This document shows positions 47,825 through 60,800 of a stretch of 64,000 bases of DNA, piece by piece (within the stretch, counting starts at the first letter, position 1; each line of letters opens with the position of its first letter). This DNA is from Andrena cerasifolii (lineage: Eukaryota; Arthropoda; Insecta; Hymenoptera; Andrenidae). The stretch is taken from the NCBI RefSeq assembly GCF_050908995.1, contig NC_135129.1, positions 3,162,001-3,226,000 on the forward strand. Direction: 5' to 3'. Made by a program: the position numbers and the translations under genes. The notes below the pieces were generated by a model. It made no database searches. It worked only from the letters and a program-made list of their open reading frames with translations, and was not told where the DNA came from.

Positions 47825-50800
47825 GATATATTATATGTATATCTATAACGTATTAGAATATATTATGTTGTAATATAACATAAAACCATATTTCTAAAAA
47901 TTCCCTAATTGTTCTTTTCTCTAAACAAAATCTTATAAGACGAATATTTCAAAACGAAGAAATTATTCAATTTAAATTTTCACTGAAACTGTATATTTTG
48001 GCAACAGGCACAATATGATTCGCGATAAGCTCGTAGCATTACAGAATTTCGTTTCTGAATCATAACATTATTTTTGTTCCCGGGCAATGTGATATCATCG
48101 TTGCCGAAGATACAATCCACGGCCTTAACGAATTTCTGAAAAAATTTTCTATTCACACTATCGTCTCGGAGTGGCCGCTGCACCGCCGAAGCGACTCGTT
48201 AAATCGTTTAAGCAGAGACCTAATAGTCGAGGCAGAAATATCCCACGGTGTGTGACACAATTTCACAACGTAATCTCACGGAATTTTCTTTTCGGTGAAC
48301 TTGGTCGCAAAGAGAAACAAGGGTCTACGAAAATAGAGCGGGAAACTTTGGTGGAAACTGCAGGATCTCGAGGCTCGTGTTAGATGCTGAGACGCAATGA
48401 TTAAACTTTCAAGATGCCCCGGACAAAACTTCAACGACTGTTTTAATCACCGCGCGGGCGCTAACGAAAACTGCGAATGTTTATTATTACTATGTTATCA
48501 GACCCTTAGATAAGATTAATAATTCACCGAGCTTGCTCTAAGTAGGTCGTTATTCCTTGAGAGGTGATTAGTGGTAATTAGTATTTATCTTTCAGTGCGT
48601 TCCCTTTTATATTATTTAAGCAAAGGGTGTGGTATTTTGATGAACGTAATAATGTTCGCGAGGAAGTTCCTCGGCTGAATGTGTTCCAAGTATTTATTGG
48701 TTAACCCTTTTCCACGGAACTTCCACGGTAAATGTTGTCGCACTGGAAAGTTCAATTACGCGTAACTTAAACTGTTTATTTTTAGAAGTCGGTAATCGTA
48801 AAAGCTCGAAAGCTGAGCGAAGTCGGTTTCGATTCAATTGGGGAGTTTCGTGGAAGTGTCGTATCAGTTGATTAATAATATCTGGTCAAAAGGTGGTCCT
48901 GAAATAAATGACTTTTTAGTATTTTGTGTTACGCCATCGGTATTTCATATAAATCGGATTAAGTTATTTCAGTTTTTAAGTTAAATATTAAATCTGGATA
49001 AAAGGGTGTGTAAATAATTAAATATTCGTGACGAACCCGTAAAATTTGGTAAACGCGCCCGAAACAAGGCATCGATTTCACATACGTCCGAAATATAAAC
49101 TGCTATATCTTCAATTTTAACGCAGATATGGGTTTCTTATTTAATAATAGGTACATGAAGATGAACTATTTTTGTGCTACCTGCCAGCGATAACTCGATT
49201 TAAGCAAACGTTGCAGATATGCCCTTTCGAATTAACACGACAGTAATAACTTTATTTCATTATAGACTAAATAATGCTGGCAAAATACTTACAGTGCAGG
49301 AAAACAATTTTATCATTCCTCGTGTAGTTTTTATAGGCCAAACGTCACTTATTTTTGTATAAAAATGTTATTTGCGCTTGTAACAAATGTTTTATATATT
49401 TCTATATTTTTTTTTACACTACACAGTATCCTACTAATCCTACTAATATAATAAATGCGTGTGTTTGGATGTTTGGTTAATTAATCACGTCGCAACTACG
49501 CAACGGATTTTTCTAAAATTTTGTATGTACGTAGTCTAGAATCAAGAATATCATATGGGATATTTTTTATCCCGATTTTTTTAACCGACATTCCGTGACA
49601 ATCGACGTTTTACCCGAGCAACGCCGGTATTTTTAGGCTAGTTAATAATATATTTGCTGTTTAATTCTCTGAGATCCTCAAAAACTGGTGTGCATATTAA
49701 AAAATCGTTCGTTCATTTAAGTTTTTTAGACCTCTTTGCAATATTGAAATCACTCGAGACTCTATTTAACTGCGAGCCTTTGAAAATCACTGATAGTAGC
49801 CTGGGTTATGTACATGTAGGAATCACCTACGTGTCTATTACTGTGCTTATTTAAAAACAAGCTGATAAATTATTAGTCGATAGATCTGAGATAGTCACGT
49901 GGTTATTTGCTTACTGATAAATTAACTTCAAACCGACTGATTTTTTAACTCTAATTTCCAATCTGCATTATCTACTGTCTTACTTTTACATTATCTCTCT
50001 TGTCTTTCTTTCTTTTTCCTGTTCGTACAGCTATCGTATTTCTGTAATGTTTCTTCTGATAATAATGAAAACCTGTCCATAAATAAAGAAATGAGTGAGT
50101 TATGTATTGATATACAATAAGTAAAATGAATAAACTCGAGGCGAGAGAAATTCGGTTCTGTAATCAGAAAATTTTAAATCCCATAAATCATACTCGAATT
50201 TATTCGAGTTGGTGCATATAATCAGGCCAAGTATTATTAGTGACTAGCATGGCAATTTACTCCGACTGTTAGTTATAGAGGAAAAAGGTGGTTTGCGAGG
50301 AAAAAAATGGGCTCACGAATTATACGATGTCGTACACTTCGAAATTACATACGAATGATACTGCTGATGGTACAAAATTACGTTCCTCATTAATGCTCAT
50401 TAGCCTTTTCTGAGCAGGCGTAAAATAATTCGATTCCCCAAATCGCGTTGGCAATTTCAACGAAACGATATAGGTATAGAAATGTAGTTCGTTAGAAGTG
50501 GTACAATCATTTATTTATTTGGTGCATCTCGTTTAACAGTGCGAATTCAGTTATGACTTAAACCATTCGAGGCGTTACTATCGAACAAAGAGAGTATATT
50601 AGGTCGATGCAAAAGTTCGTTCGCTTCATTGAACCAAACTTTACTTTATTAAAAGTGAAAGTAGGCTTTCCTTGGCTATCTATGCCCTTTTTACACTTCT
50701 CTGGTAAAAGCACACGTGGGTGTAGTGAAAAAAGATATTTCTGTACACCTAACGTCACCTGGAAGTGAGCAAATGAATTTTTACACTGACCTAATATTTA

Positions 50801-53800
50801 GTTTGGAAAGGAAAATCTATAATGGAATATTGTTTTGTAATCATTGGTTAAAGGGATTTCGAAGTGACCATCAATTTCCAACTAGAATTAAATTTTTTAA
50901 ATTAACTTAATGAAACGTCGAGGTTCAGGGTATTGTCTCGCAACTGAATAGCAATCTCTGTTGATTAATTGGGCGAAAGCTATTGATTAACCGAACTGGA
51001 AATAAATTTACCATTTTGTCTGATGTACCTAATTATTGATATGTGGTCCAAAACAGTTTGAGGAAGCTGAAATAAAGGGACTGCGTGTTTCGTGGCCCGA
51101 TTTTTCTAAAATTTTGCAAATAGTCCGTGCAATTTATAATAATGCATTAAGTGCATACCTCTCGAAGTTATTTAAGGAAAGTTCCCAGCTATGTCTTTTT
51201 CAAATCTTGTATGTGAATCTACATATAAGATTGACGTTGGTTTAAATTTTAAATGACTACTTGTACGAAAAATAAAAATTATTAAAAATGTATATACGTA
51301 GAGTGTATACGTCTGTAACTACTCTATGAATTGTAATTAAATTACAACTGGATCCTAAGTATGATCTCGTCTATACACATGGGTGCATACAGATCGAGGT
51401 TCTGCAAAAGGTAAAATTTTGATCTCAATTTTCTCGAAAAGCATCGAGCAGTGCGCCATACACGTTTCACAGATTACTATACATGTTACGCACTAACTAT
51501 ATGTAAAATTTACACCAAATCGATGACCCGAATATCGTACACTCCCCTTGTAAATACCGCAATCGTCATTTAACCCTCGCCTGGCGTATGCAGGGTCCAT
51601 TTTGACCCATCCGAACTATTTACATAGCAGTTCAATAACCTCTTTATTGTTAAAATTTCTAGTTGATTAAATCACTCCTTTCTTACGTAAGCAATAAATG
51701 GCGGCACTTACATTGACCACGGAATTGCTGGGCAAAATTATTATTCAGAAGCCGAACCGTGTAAATCTCGGTTTTAATGCTAATTGACTTACACTGATTG
51801 GCTTCTGAATCCTCCGTGTATTACTTGCTATTAGCATTATTTCTTTGAGAAAGTAAGAATTATCGTAGATTATAACGAGATTGGATTCTAATATGGAAGC
51901 TTCCTGCGAGGATTACATGCTCGAAAGTACTGGGCAAAATTGATTCTGCACGTGACACATGGTCGAGTCATCCGCTATTAAAACGAGAGCTACTGATAAA
52001 GCACAATGGCCTGATATATATATATGAACGTATAATATGCGTCAGTGTATAGTCCCCACAGGTATACCTGCTGCGGTTCCTGTATTCTATGCGTGCGGAC
52101 CCTCCTCATTACTGTGCTGCTTAAGGGGGGGGGGGGGCAACGCTGTAATTGCTCGAAAATTAAAGGTATCTTTGGAAATTTATTAAAAGCAAACTACTTA
52201 ATGAATTTAAAACCAGTTAATTCACTACAAGCAAATTTCACAAATTTTTTTCCCTGGTTCGCCATTTTATCATTTTTCGAAATTTTTCAGATCAAACCCG
52301 CCGTGCCGTAGCCATTCGCAAATAGTCTCTAAAACTTGTTGGTTTCTTCATTTCAGAAGAACCGTTTCGTCGGAAAGCTGTCAACCATGTCAGCGAAATT
52401 TTTTTTGCAGCGCTAAGTTACTGGTCCCGTGCAGCTTATAAATCTGCTTAAAATAAATTTCAAAAAATATATTCATGTAACTGAAATACCCAAGAAAAAG
52501 TCCTGAAAGTTTCAAAGAGATTCATTAAGTAGTTTGCTTTTAATAAATTCCCAAGGATACCTTTCCTTTGCGGGCTATTATCCGGTTGCCCAGCCCTTAA
52601 GGCGGATTCACAAGTATCGGTTCCGCGACGGATTAGTGCCGGCAGTGTCAGTGACTGCGACGAACCGCACCCTTCCAAAACAGGGAAACGGTATTTTTAC
52701 CACTGACACTGACAGCACTGAACCGTCACGGGACCGATACGTGTGAATCCGCCTTTACTAGGCGCTGGCGACGCTTCGCCCAGGGGGCAGGGACAATTGG
52801 CTCGTCGACAGGCGAGTGCCAATACATCTGGCATACATACCAGATGACACATCCGTTACAGGAAATTGATTTGTTTATATTTTTCATATATCTCCTCCAG
52901 TGACCGATTCAGAGGGAGGGGGGTTCCCTCAGGGAAAAAATACTCATTTTAATTTGCAAAATACTTATTTTAACTTAGCAATATGAGAGAATGTGATAAA
53001 TTCATACCAAAAAAAATACTTTTTCATTTAGCAGGAAATTATTATCTGGAAAGGTCCCTGGTTTATTTCTCAGACCTACGCCCCCTCTCCTCAAGAAAAT
53101 TCGGGATTCGCCCCTGCGTTCCCCCCTCCCCCGAAAATCCCAAATCCGCCCCTGATCTCCACGAGAATATCACCGATGGATTGGTGAGGTCCTCTCGATG
53201 GAAATGCCTCCAAATACGACGCCATTCGGTCTATTTCCAATTATAGTTAACGTATAATTCCCATATTGGAAAATGGGACAAAATAGTCTGAACAGGGTCG
53301 GGGAACAGACTAATAATAAGCAGCCTATGCAAGGACGCTTGGTGCCAATGGCGCTAATACCAGGGGCACCCGGTTCACAAAAGGAGAATTTTTAATTTTC
53401 ACCGAGCGGTTCTTTCGAGAAGCCGAGGTATATTATTTATCGGCATTATGAACCCAGCGGTGTTCTGTGCTTTTTGTGTGAGCCATCCCTGTCGAGCGCA
53501 AAAGGAGAATTTTTTTTAAATTTTATTAAACAGGTCTTTTGAGAAGCCGAGGTATATTGCGTAGGATAAAGAGTGACCCAAGAAATAGCCCCTTTTTGGG
53601 TCCCACGATTTTGGAACCGAATTTTGTGCCAAATGATAGCTTATGATGAGACATCAATCACTCGGAATTTTCAAGTTGAAGTGACAATTAGTTTCTGGGA
53701 TATGAGAGGTGAAAGAAGTGAAAATTCATTAACGCGTCAGCCCATACGCTTCGATGTATAAACTTTTATGTCATTCCGATAATTTAAACAATTATTTCCA

Positions 53801-56800
53801 GGGGTTTTGCTGACTGCTAATAACGAATTTGAACTTAGATTTTCCAAATTCACGAGAAAAAAAAATCAAGAAATATAAATGTCTGTGTAGTAGGTGCGTT
53901 TTTAATATATCGTCCACAATGTTGAATTGGCCGTTTGATTTTTTTTCGTGAATTTTGAAACTCTAAGTTCAAAATCCTTATTAATTTTCGCGCTAATGAA
54001 TTTTCACTTCTTTCACCTCTCATATCTCAGAAACTAATTGTCACCTCAACTTGAAAATTTCGAGTGATTGATGTCTCATAAGCTATCATTTGGCACAAAA
54101 TTCAGTTCCAAAATCGTGGGACCAAAAAGGGACTAAAAAGGCCTCATTATGTGGTCACTCTTTGACGGCGTATATTAATGCTAAACATTATAATAATAAT
54201 TCCAGAGCGCCATATAAATTCTTGCGTAAGGGCGCCAAGCACTCTAGCGCCGGCCCTGTGTGTAAATTACGTCGTGTTTGGATTCATTTTCATCCAGAGG
54301 AACTCGCCAGTCTATTGTTAATGCTCTCGCGCGTATTTACGAGAATTGTAATTTTCAGTAGTCGATGACTCATGCCGTATGCAAGGTCTATCGCTTCCAG
54401 ATGTCGCGTCGATCGAAGGTCCAAGCTGCTGCTCTTTCGCTCACTCTCGGTGCGGCTAATTCACTCTCCTCGTCGAGCCGTTCGAGTGAAGATGCAGCGA
54501 GGCGTGAAATAATAAGGTATTAACTACAGTAGTGTCGCAAAAAGGGGGCGGGGTTCGGGGCTCGAAACAAGGTGATCCTTATCCCCTCCACTTCTTCTGT
54601 TTGCCGCGGCGAATGAGACAGACTGTGTATGACCGAGAGGAGCATTCATTGTCTGTTTTTCTCATTCGACGTGCGATAAGGCAATAAAGCCAAGCCGAAA
54701 AGACTTGACAGAAGTCTGTAGTTCCCCTTCCCCGGTTGCAAGCTGCAACGCATATAGTCACCGTACAAAAGCTTAACCATAAAATGCGACAAGTGGGGAT
54801 ACACGATGGCGGTTACTTAATAAATCCTCCACAATTTATGTACATGATTCCAAACCATGTAATTATAAAAAAGAATCAATGTCCTAACAGGCTCATACCT
54901 TTGAAAGAAAATATACGATTTTGCGAAAATTGGTTCAATTGGTCCCACAACGATTACAAGCAACGAAAATAATCGTGGACACCTCGCAAAATATTGAAAT
55001 TCATTATATATTTTTTTTTATTAATAGTAACAGTTTTTTTCTTGCATATGTTCGATTTTCAGTGACTGCCATTTTTTGTACATTATTTCCAAATGTGTTT
55101 AATTTTCGTATTACGAATAAAGTTTCCACGATGTTAGTGGACTTCTTCTAAAAAACCTGCACCTTAAATCCATGGTAACAATATTTTTAAAAGGATAATC
55201 TGCTAAGCGTTACGATTTCGAGTGACACTCACTGTAGTTGAAAGTATGCAGAAAATGGCTAACTAATTATTTTGGTAGGGTGCGGATAGGAAGATGAAAG
55301 GAATTTTATTGAAATCCTACAACATAAAGAATTTTTTTATGGACCCTTTTTGGTGCTCTCATTACAAAGGTAGAGGCATTTGTGATTCCTTTGTATTAAC
55401 GAAAACAATATAATACGACCGTTATTCGTATATCTTTTGTATGGTAGATGCAGAGAGGCGTATATGAAAAACTATGTGCTATGAAAAATGTTTTTACGAG
55501 GTATACGAAAAAAAAATAAAAATACATACATGTGCCTTTATTAATAAATAAAGGTATGCATGGATAAAATTCGTTATAGTAATTTTGCCAATATTTTCCC
55601 GTTTTTAAACCGCTATGCACTAGCAAGTAGTTGATGAAATATTTACTGTCTCCGGTTTAAATTATTCATTCAAATTTTAAGTAAAAATACTTAAATTCGT
55701 ATGAGGTTAAGCTAATGGGGTCATCGGTTTTTACCAAACTATTTCTGGTGAATCTAAAATGATGATCCACAGGCGTAACCATTTATTGTCAGTAAATTGT
55801 ATCCTCATAAAAAAACTTAAAAAAAGTAAAGAAATTACGCCAAGTACACGAAATCAAATAAATCACAAAAAATAGAAGATAATAATAATTACAAAATAAA
55901 AGAAAGATGTGAAATCAAAATGGGCTGCAAGTACGTAAAGGTGGTTTCCAACTGTGCTTAAGATGACACAACTACATATCCACAGCTAAAATGCTGTGTT
56001 CGTACATTGTGTTCATTCCATTACTCATATCGCGGACAATTTAATTAACCCATCAAAAAGAATCCCATTTAAAAACATTGTCGTAAATTAATAGCTTTAG
56101 AAAATTAATTAATGATAAATTAACCCTGGCGCTCCCGGGGGATTCCCCTCTGAAGGAGTCGGGGTGCCTTTTCAAGATTTCCCCCAGTTAAAAAAAATTA
56201 TAAATTTTTTTTTATAAAGTTATAAAACTTAAAAAAAAAAATTTTAACGTGGAGACATCTTCAAAAGGCACCCCGACGCCTCCAGAAGGGAATCTCCCTT
56301 GGGCGCCAGGGTAGTGTGGGATTTTTACCCACTAAAACCCCACGGCCACTATGAAATTTTTAATAATTTACATGTAATATCTGTATTATTAAGTTCCATT
56401 GGCAGAAACGCTCGGACACCTTTTTTTTAATTTACTTATTTTCGACATAGATACATCGTGCCAAGGCTCATCAAAATCGGTGTCTACCACATGGTGTCCT
56501 CCCCTTTTTAGCACCCACTGCTTATTCACATCCTGCGTAATTTTAATTACGAAATTAAAGAGACACTGAACTCTGTGTACCGATATTAAAAAGAAAATTC
56601 TACTCCAATAAAAGATTTCCCCTTCTAAATGAAACAACTTTCTTATCGCCTTCGATAATCTAAGTAATTAAGCGCATACATTTAAACTGACTATACTATA
56701 CGAGCCCATTACTATTCATCCTAACTCCCCAATCAAGCGATCTTCCGTTTTCATTTCAAAGTTTAGCTGTTAACTCTTAGTTACTAGCGCTGATAAACTT

Positions 56801-59800
56801 GATTAAACTGTTTAGCCCCTGTACACGCGGTTCGCGCTGTTCCTACGAAACTAACAAGACTGATCTTTAGAAACGAACCGAACCCGACATTTTTAGGAAC
56901 TCACAGGTGGAGAAAATTTCTCCTCCACGCTCTCAGCAAGTTAAATAATCGCATTGCGCGTTCCCGAGGAGAACATGTCCGCGTGCAAGCGTGGGGTCAG
57001 AATCAAATTATCGTTATCCATCAATTATCCTAATGCGAAGTGAAATTCCCCACTAACGAGGAGAGGACCAGAACTGGAAAAGCTTTTGTAATGAGTCGTG
57101 TGGTAGGCTTTTTAGACAGAACTGGGCATTGGTTTCCAAGATATTTGCGTTTAAAAAATCAGTTATCACAGTCTGCGTACGGAATTAATTGCTGCACACG
57201 CTAATGTACAAACGTTCCATTATCAGCTGCTGTAATTCAGAAGCTGTACATTTCTATCTCGAAGAGTGAAGTGTGTATTAAACGAAATTAACCTGCTAAT
57301 TTATGCAGAATGTTACTGTCCATCCAGATATTTTTTTTACGGGTCTGAGGAAAAAATTTGGGTTACAGGGGGATAACATTTTTTCGCTTGATATACGGTG
57401 CAGATTTACGCCCTAAAACAGTGCTGTCCGGCATAAGCTCCGGGGCTTAAAGACCCTCGTCTCTAGCACACATGAGCCCTAATTAGAGTTGGCCGTTATT
57501 GTGAAAATTCTGTATTAACATAAATCTCCAAGTAAAGATTTATTCCGAGAGTGTTATTACAGTTGCGCGTAAAGTGGATGCTACGTAAAAGTAACGAACC
57601 GCTTTTTAATAAACACGTAACAAAAATCTGAATGCATTTAATTTCACGCTTGTGAATAAAACGAACGTTATTAATTTAATAGCGGTGAGCTCCTCGAAAG
57701 CACCGGTCGTGGACGCGCTGAATTTTTCAATTCCATTCAATTGCATAATCGTAGACGCAAAAACGGGCGGCGAAGAAGAAATAAAATTCTACGGTGTGAA
57801 ACGAAATTAAAAGCGTATTCGCCACTGCAGCATAAAATTGTGCTTGATATAAAACCTGTATAGCGCCGAGGGATGAAATCTCGCATGGAGCCCCTCCCGC
57901 GGGCAACGCTGTTTAAAGTATTGACCTGCAATTAAGAGTCACCCGGTATACGCGGCAGCGTTACGTCGCGTGTTAATCCTTGCTCCGTTGAAAAATGTCT
58001 CCCCCGCATCGAATATTCCCATCTGATTATATATCGGGAATGCGAAGAGGAGACGAATCGATACGGATATTGCATTTACAATTGAGCGTGCCCCGCGCGA
58101 ACGTTTTAGCCTAATTTTATTTTAACGTGATTTTATCCCAGTCGACGATGATTAACCGATAATATTGTCGCGCGATAAGTATGATTTATAACCAGGCGCC
58201 TGGCGTCGTTCGAGATACTAAGGGACAGTGTCCAGTTAGTTAATTAGTATCGGCACTTCGCGATTACACGGACGCCGAAAAGAAACGAATTATACACTTG
58301 CTTCCTTAGCTTCTTATTCGAGTATAAAGATGAGCGCGCGAGGTGAAAGGGACCGGTCCACGCTGTCTCCTGTGCATCGAGCGTCGCTTTATTGAATATT
58401 GTCATGTACAGTTCGTTAATGCTTCGTGTTATTACGCAACGCGTTTCGCAAAATATCAGGATCACGAAGCTACTCGCGGCATCGAAATATTACTACCGCA
58501 CACAGGAGACCTGTATGTTCGTCGCAAAAACCGTTATCGTTTGACATTAACTGGAAAATGATCATATTCCGCCGCGGGAATAAGTGGTAGTCGTGTTCGC
58601 GATAAAATGAAGAAGCAGAAATAATGATACTGAGCATTATGTAAGGTGGGAAGTAGCTACGTATACTCTCCGACGGGAATTTGTCACGGTGTACACTAAA
58701 CCTGCACTTTTAGTGTGGAAATAATAGCTGCCGATAGAACAAGAGAATAATTATGCATTGCTTGGGCAAGAAATGCTGTTTGCAAGCGCGACGTTAACAT
58801 CGGTATTGAACAGTGAATGAAGAAAATGTTTTCGTATCGCGAATTACAAAAGGACACGGGAATGTAAATTTGATCAAAAACATCTTGGTTTAAGCTTCGT
58901 TATAAATGTGTTTACGCTACAATGGGTAGCAAACACTAGAGTGAGTTTATTCGTTAACAAACTTCAATGGAAAGAAGCAGGGAAACTATTTGAATAGACT
59001 GTTCAAAAGTCGGAATGAACACGAGCCGGGGAAAGTAGTTTTCTTAATTTATTTTTAATAAGATTTCGTATCGTTTAATCGTCCGAGGTGGAGGTAACTA
59101 GATTTCTATAATATTTGCAAATCGTTTCAGTTTTGTGATTTTCAGATGACTGTTTGTTGCAGATAAATATTTTTTGTGGCAATATTTTATGTCAGAAGTC
59201 TTAACGCACCAGTGGGTTAAAGGCAGTGTTTTCTTTGTAATGACTATTTTTGAGATAATTAGTAATTAATTATTATTAAGAAAATAAAAATCTTTAACTG
59301 TTCTCGACTTTTTGAAATTAAACAAATAAGGATTAATTAAACTGTTACTTTTGTGTAAGGAAGTTTTCGCCGTTTGTAACTTGTGAGTAAACGACCCAAT
59401 TTGGTATTTTCGGTACTGAGAGCATATTTTATGCATGCTGTTTGTCGTATATCCGCTAATTCATTGTGCAGATGGACGGTTGCTTGGTGCCAATGGTGGC
59501 CCCAGGGTATAGTCCTTCATTAAAAATCTCGAAGTGCCTGATTTTGCATTTTAAACATATTCAAAAAGTAACATACTAAAAAATATAACTGCGAGGTTAC
59601 CTACTCGGTATATCTGTTTTCCTAATTACTATAGCCTGAGATGAAATGACGTGTGAAAACTGAATAAAAGGACCGTAAATGTATATTAACTCCGAGCACT
59701 CATTTCCGTATCTTATATTCGCATATGCAAAACATTAAAATTTGGGGGATACCCAAAATTATTAATATTTATACCTGGTACATTTTTAAAAGTGTTAATT

Positions 59801-60800
59801 ATGAAATAAATAACACAAGAATACTCACGACCGATTTTATCGCGACTATCAACACACAGTGAAAGTAAAAAATATTTACGAGGTTCTTGCCGACAAGAAA
59901 CTGAAACTACAAACCAAAATATCCGTCGAATTTCTAAATTCATTCCAACTGATAATGAGAAGAAAGTGTTAAGGCATAAAAGTGGCGTTCATCTCTGAGA
60001 TGAAGCTGCATTTTTACAAAATGCAATGAAAATTCGTAATGTTTAAGAGCATGTCGATGAAAATTGTGTGTGTCAACACCTATGCCTTGCCATGAATATA
60101 ACACGGGTATATTTTCAGTGTTTGTTTAGTACGAAAATATTTAACAATTAATCTGGACGCACCGAAATACTGACATTCTTGATACACGTAATTATAAGAG
60201 CTAATTGTGGAATATTTTTAGCAGCTACGCGTGATAAGATCACTTAAATTATCAAATTTCAATCGAGTCCACTTTCGATGCAAGCAGGCTCGACATCTGA
60301 TTCATATCTATTTTGTTATAGTAACGAAACGTGACTATGCTGTTACCAGCGGGATCGTAACATATAATTCGTATTTATATCTGGATGTAGTTGGTTTGTC
60401 CTGTTCATGGCACATCGACCGATTCGTGGGCAAGTGCAATCACGTACCGCAGCAGCTATCGGGGCTAGTCAATGAATTCGCCATAACAGTTTCGGGTGAC
60501 TGCAGGTGCTCCCGACAGAACAATTGCACCTGCGAGTTACTATACGACCAGCGATAAACCGAAAAAATGAATGGGGACTTGACGAGAAAAACGGAATAGA
60601 AGTACAGATCGTTGCAGATGTTCGTTCGAGGGAAGAAAGAGTTCATAGGAGGTTCAGGTAAATGTAGGGCATGAGAAAAGAGAAATGAAATCACCTCCAT
60701 GATTGTTGAAGGAACTCGGTGTCGACTCGAGGGCTGGGATGCTCGCGTGGGAGAGACCGAGGGTCAGCCCGAAAAGCACAGCACTAGCCGCCAATACCAT
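38921..60800 (-). CDS. Cals: Calsyntenin (4 coding exons)
   Basis: Exons: 60800-60695, 44609-44330, 41501-40690, 40578-38921; 2856 nt, 951 aa. Split codons fit at all three junctions (Val, Asn, Lys). Domains in order: signal peptide MVLAASAVLFGLTLGLSHA (1 to about 19); two cadherin repeats (residues about 40-250) with HITVVDVNEYAPQFLQPAY and the DRDCTPKFGDVCKYEIL type sequence; a laminin-G-like LNS domain (about 290-560, DDKWHHYAVQVDFPHVSLYV); a juxtamembrane region with CSELSGRFASNEY; a transmembrane helix at about 826-847; a 104-residue acidic cytoplasmic tail. The tail has the kinesin light-chain-binding W-acidic motif MAWDDSALAITVNPME and ends LEWDHRDV, a possible second such motif. Calsyntenin is a synaptic and secretory-pathway membrane protein that links cargo to kinesin-1. 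The first intron is 16 kb. Confidence 0.96.
41701..42428. mobile_element. TTAA-flanked 720-bp palindromic element with near-identical arms
   Basis: TTAA at 41701-41704 and 42425-42428. The arms 41705 to about 42006 and about 42122-42424 are inverted copies; by eye they differ at only a few of about 300 positions (GGGGGTATACCCGTTTGAAC start). The centre is about 115 bp. It lies in calsyntenin intron 2. The TTAA duplication suggests piggyBac-type mobilisation; the low arm divergence suggests a recent insertion or gene conversion between arms. Confidence 0.85.
43829..44284. mobile_element. Tc1/mariner-like palindromic MITE (452 bp) next to calsyntenin exon 2
   Basis: TA at 43829-43830 and 44283-44284. 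The ends are CAGTGACTCGCATTAATATT and its complement. Arms of about 200 bp pair with some mismatches (TAGAATTGGTCCAAACGACT, GAGAAGCTAGAAGGATTAGT). It begins 46 bp downstream of the calsyntenin exon 2 donor at 44330/44329. CAGTGACTCGCAT-type ends recur in insect mariner-type elements. Confidence 0.82.
44731..44780. repeat. Single TTAA-type element terminus
   Basis: TTAAGGGGGTGCAGGAC is an apparent left end of another TTAA element. It is followed at once by ACCCGACTGCGGCACGCGAAGG, the start of a different dispersed arthropod repeat. No matching right end was seen. Confidence 0.35.
44965..45106. repeat. A/T-rich hairpin with CCCGACTGCTTAA arms
   Basis: AAAACCCGACTGCTTAAAA near 44980-45000 pairs with TTTTAAGCAGTCGGGTTTT near 45068-45090, continuing into AATTAAAAGAATT and AATTCTTTTAATT. 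Together with the ACCCGACTGCGGC segment at 44779 this belongs to a dispersed repeat. Confidence 0.65.
45827..46543. mobile_element. TTAA-flanked palindromic MITE (709 bp)
   Basis: TTAA at 45827-45830 and 46540-46543. The ends are GGGGAGGTTCCGGTCTA and TAGATCGGAAGGTCCCC. Inside, AAGAATATACTTCTGGCTA and TAGCCAGAAGTATATTCTT form a second inverted pair. It lies in calsyntenin intron 1. Confidence 0.78.
47653..47949. repeat. Long hairpin with (AT)n centre
   Basis: Arms such as TAGAAATATGGTTTTATGTT and AACATAAAACCATATTTCTA, and CTTATAAGATTTTGTTTAGA with TCTAAACAAAATCTTATAAG, flank about 36 AT units at roughly 47749-47822. By eye the arms are nearly identical over about 90 bp. It would extrude as a cruciform or long RNA hairpin. 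Nature of the element unknown. Confidence 0.8.
49436..49645 (+). repeat. Dispersed arthropod repeat (ACTAATATAATAAATGCG ... AACGCCGGTATTTTTAGGCTAGT)
   Basis: The start ACTAATATAATAAATGCG, the middle CAACGGATTTTTCTAAAATT, ATCCCGATTTTTTTAACCGA and the end CGAGCAACGCCGGTATTTTT are a series of words I know from repeats scattered through many insect genomes. It is non-coding here. The class (often treated as Helitron- or unknown-type) is not resolved. Confidence 0.55.
52121..52600. mobile_element. TTAA-flanked palindromic MITE (472 bp)
   Basis: TTAA at 52121-52124 and 52597-52600. The arms include GGTATCTTTGGAAATTTATT and AATAAATTCCCAAGGATACC, and AAGCAAACTACTTAATGAAT paired with its exact complement. 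The left end has a run of G. Calsyntenin intron 1. Confidence 0.7.
52597..52757. mobile_element. PIF/Harbinger-like MITE (155 bp) with TTA duplication
   Basis: TTA at 52597-52599 and 52755-52757. The ends are AGGCGGATTCACAAGTATCG and its near-complement CGATACGTGTGAATCCGCCT. It starts exactly at the closing TTAA of the element to its left, as at 26607. Confidence 0.75.
52890..53162. mobile_element. hAT-like non-autonomous element (257 bp), 7/8 target duplication
   Basis: ATCTCCTC at 52890-52897 against ATCTCCAC at 53155-53162. The ends are CAGTGACCGATTCAG and AAATCCGCCCCTG, resembling the CAGTGGCGGATTT end of the element at 27750. Calsyntenin intron 1. Confidence 0.6.
53568..54163. repeat. 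Palindromic MITE with AAAGAGTGACC ends
   Basis: AAAGAGTGACC and GGTCACTCTTT close a palindrome of about 596 bp. Paired arms include AAATGATAGCTTATGA/TCATAAGCTATCATTT, TTTCTGGGATATGAGAGGTG/CACCTCTCATATCTCAGAAA and GAAAATTCATTA/TAATGAATTTTC. A short direct repeat (GAGAAGCCGAGGTATATT) stands at about 53430 and 53541, before the left end. Confidence 0.7.
56123..56312. repeat. Small palindromic MITE, ACCCTGGCGC ends
   Basis: ACCCTGGCGCTCCCGGGGGA at the left pairs with the complement near 56290-56312 (CCCTTGGGCGCCAGGGT). CCGGGGTGCCTTTT-type words are mirrored by AAAAGGCACCCCGA. The centre is A/T only. Calsyntenin intron 1. Confidence 0.7.
56313..60694. other. 5' part of calsyntenin intron 1
   Basis: 4.4 kb with no exon, no clear palindrome and no recognised gene. 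Base composition is less A/T-rich around 57650-58600 than in the repeat-rich part, which might mark retained regulatory sequence. Frames at 58343-58561 and 60231-60557 lack any recognised homology or splice support. Confidence 0.4.

Noticed and set aside
53315..54262. CAGGGCCGGCGC-type end near 54240 and a GGACGCTTGGTGCC word near 53336 as ends of one larger element
   Set aside because: The two ends match poorly and no target duplication was found.
54736..55151. Plus-strand frames near a GAGTGACACTCACTGTA word that resembles a Tc1 end
   Set aside because: No recognisable transposase motif and no matching left end; probably intronic noise or a decayed element.
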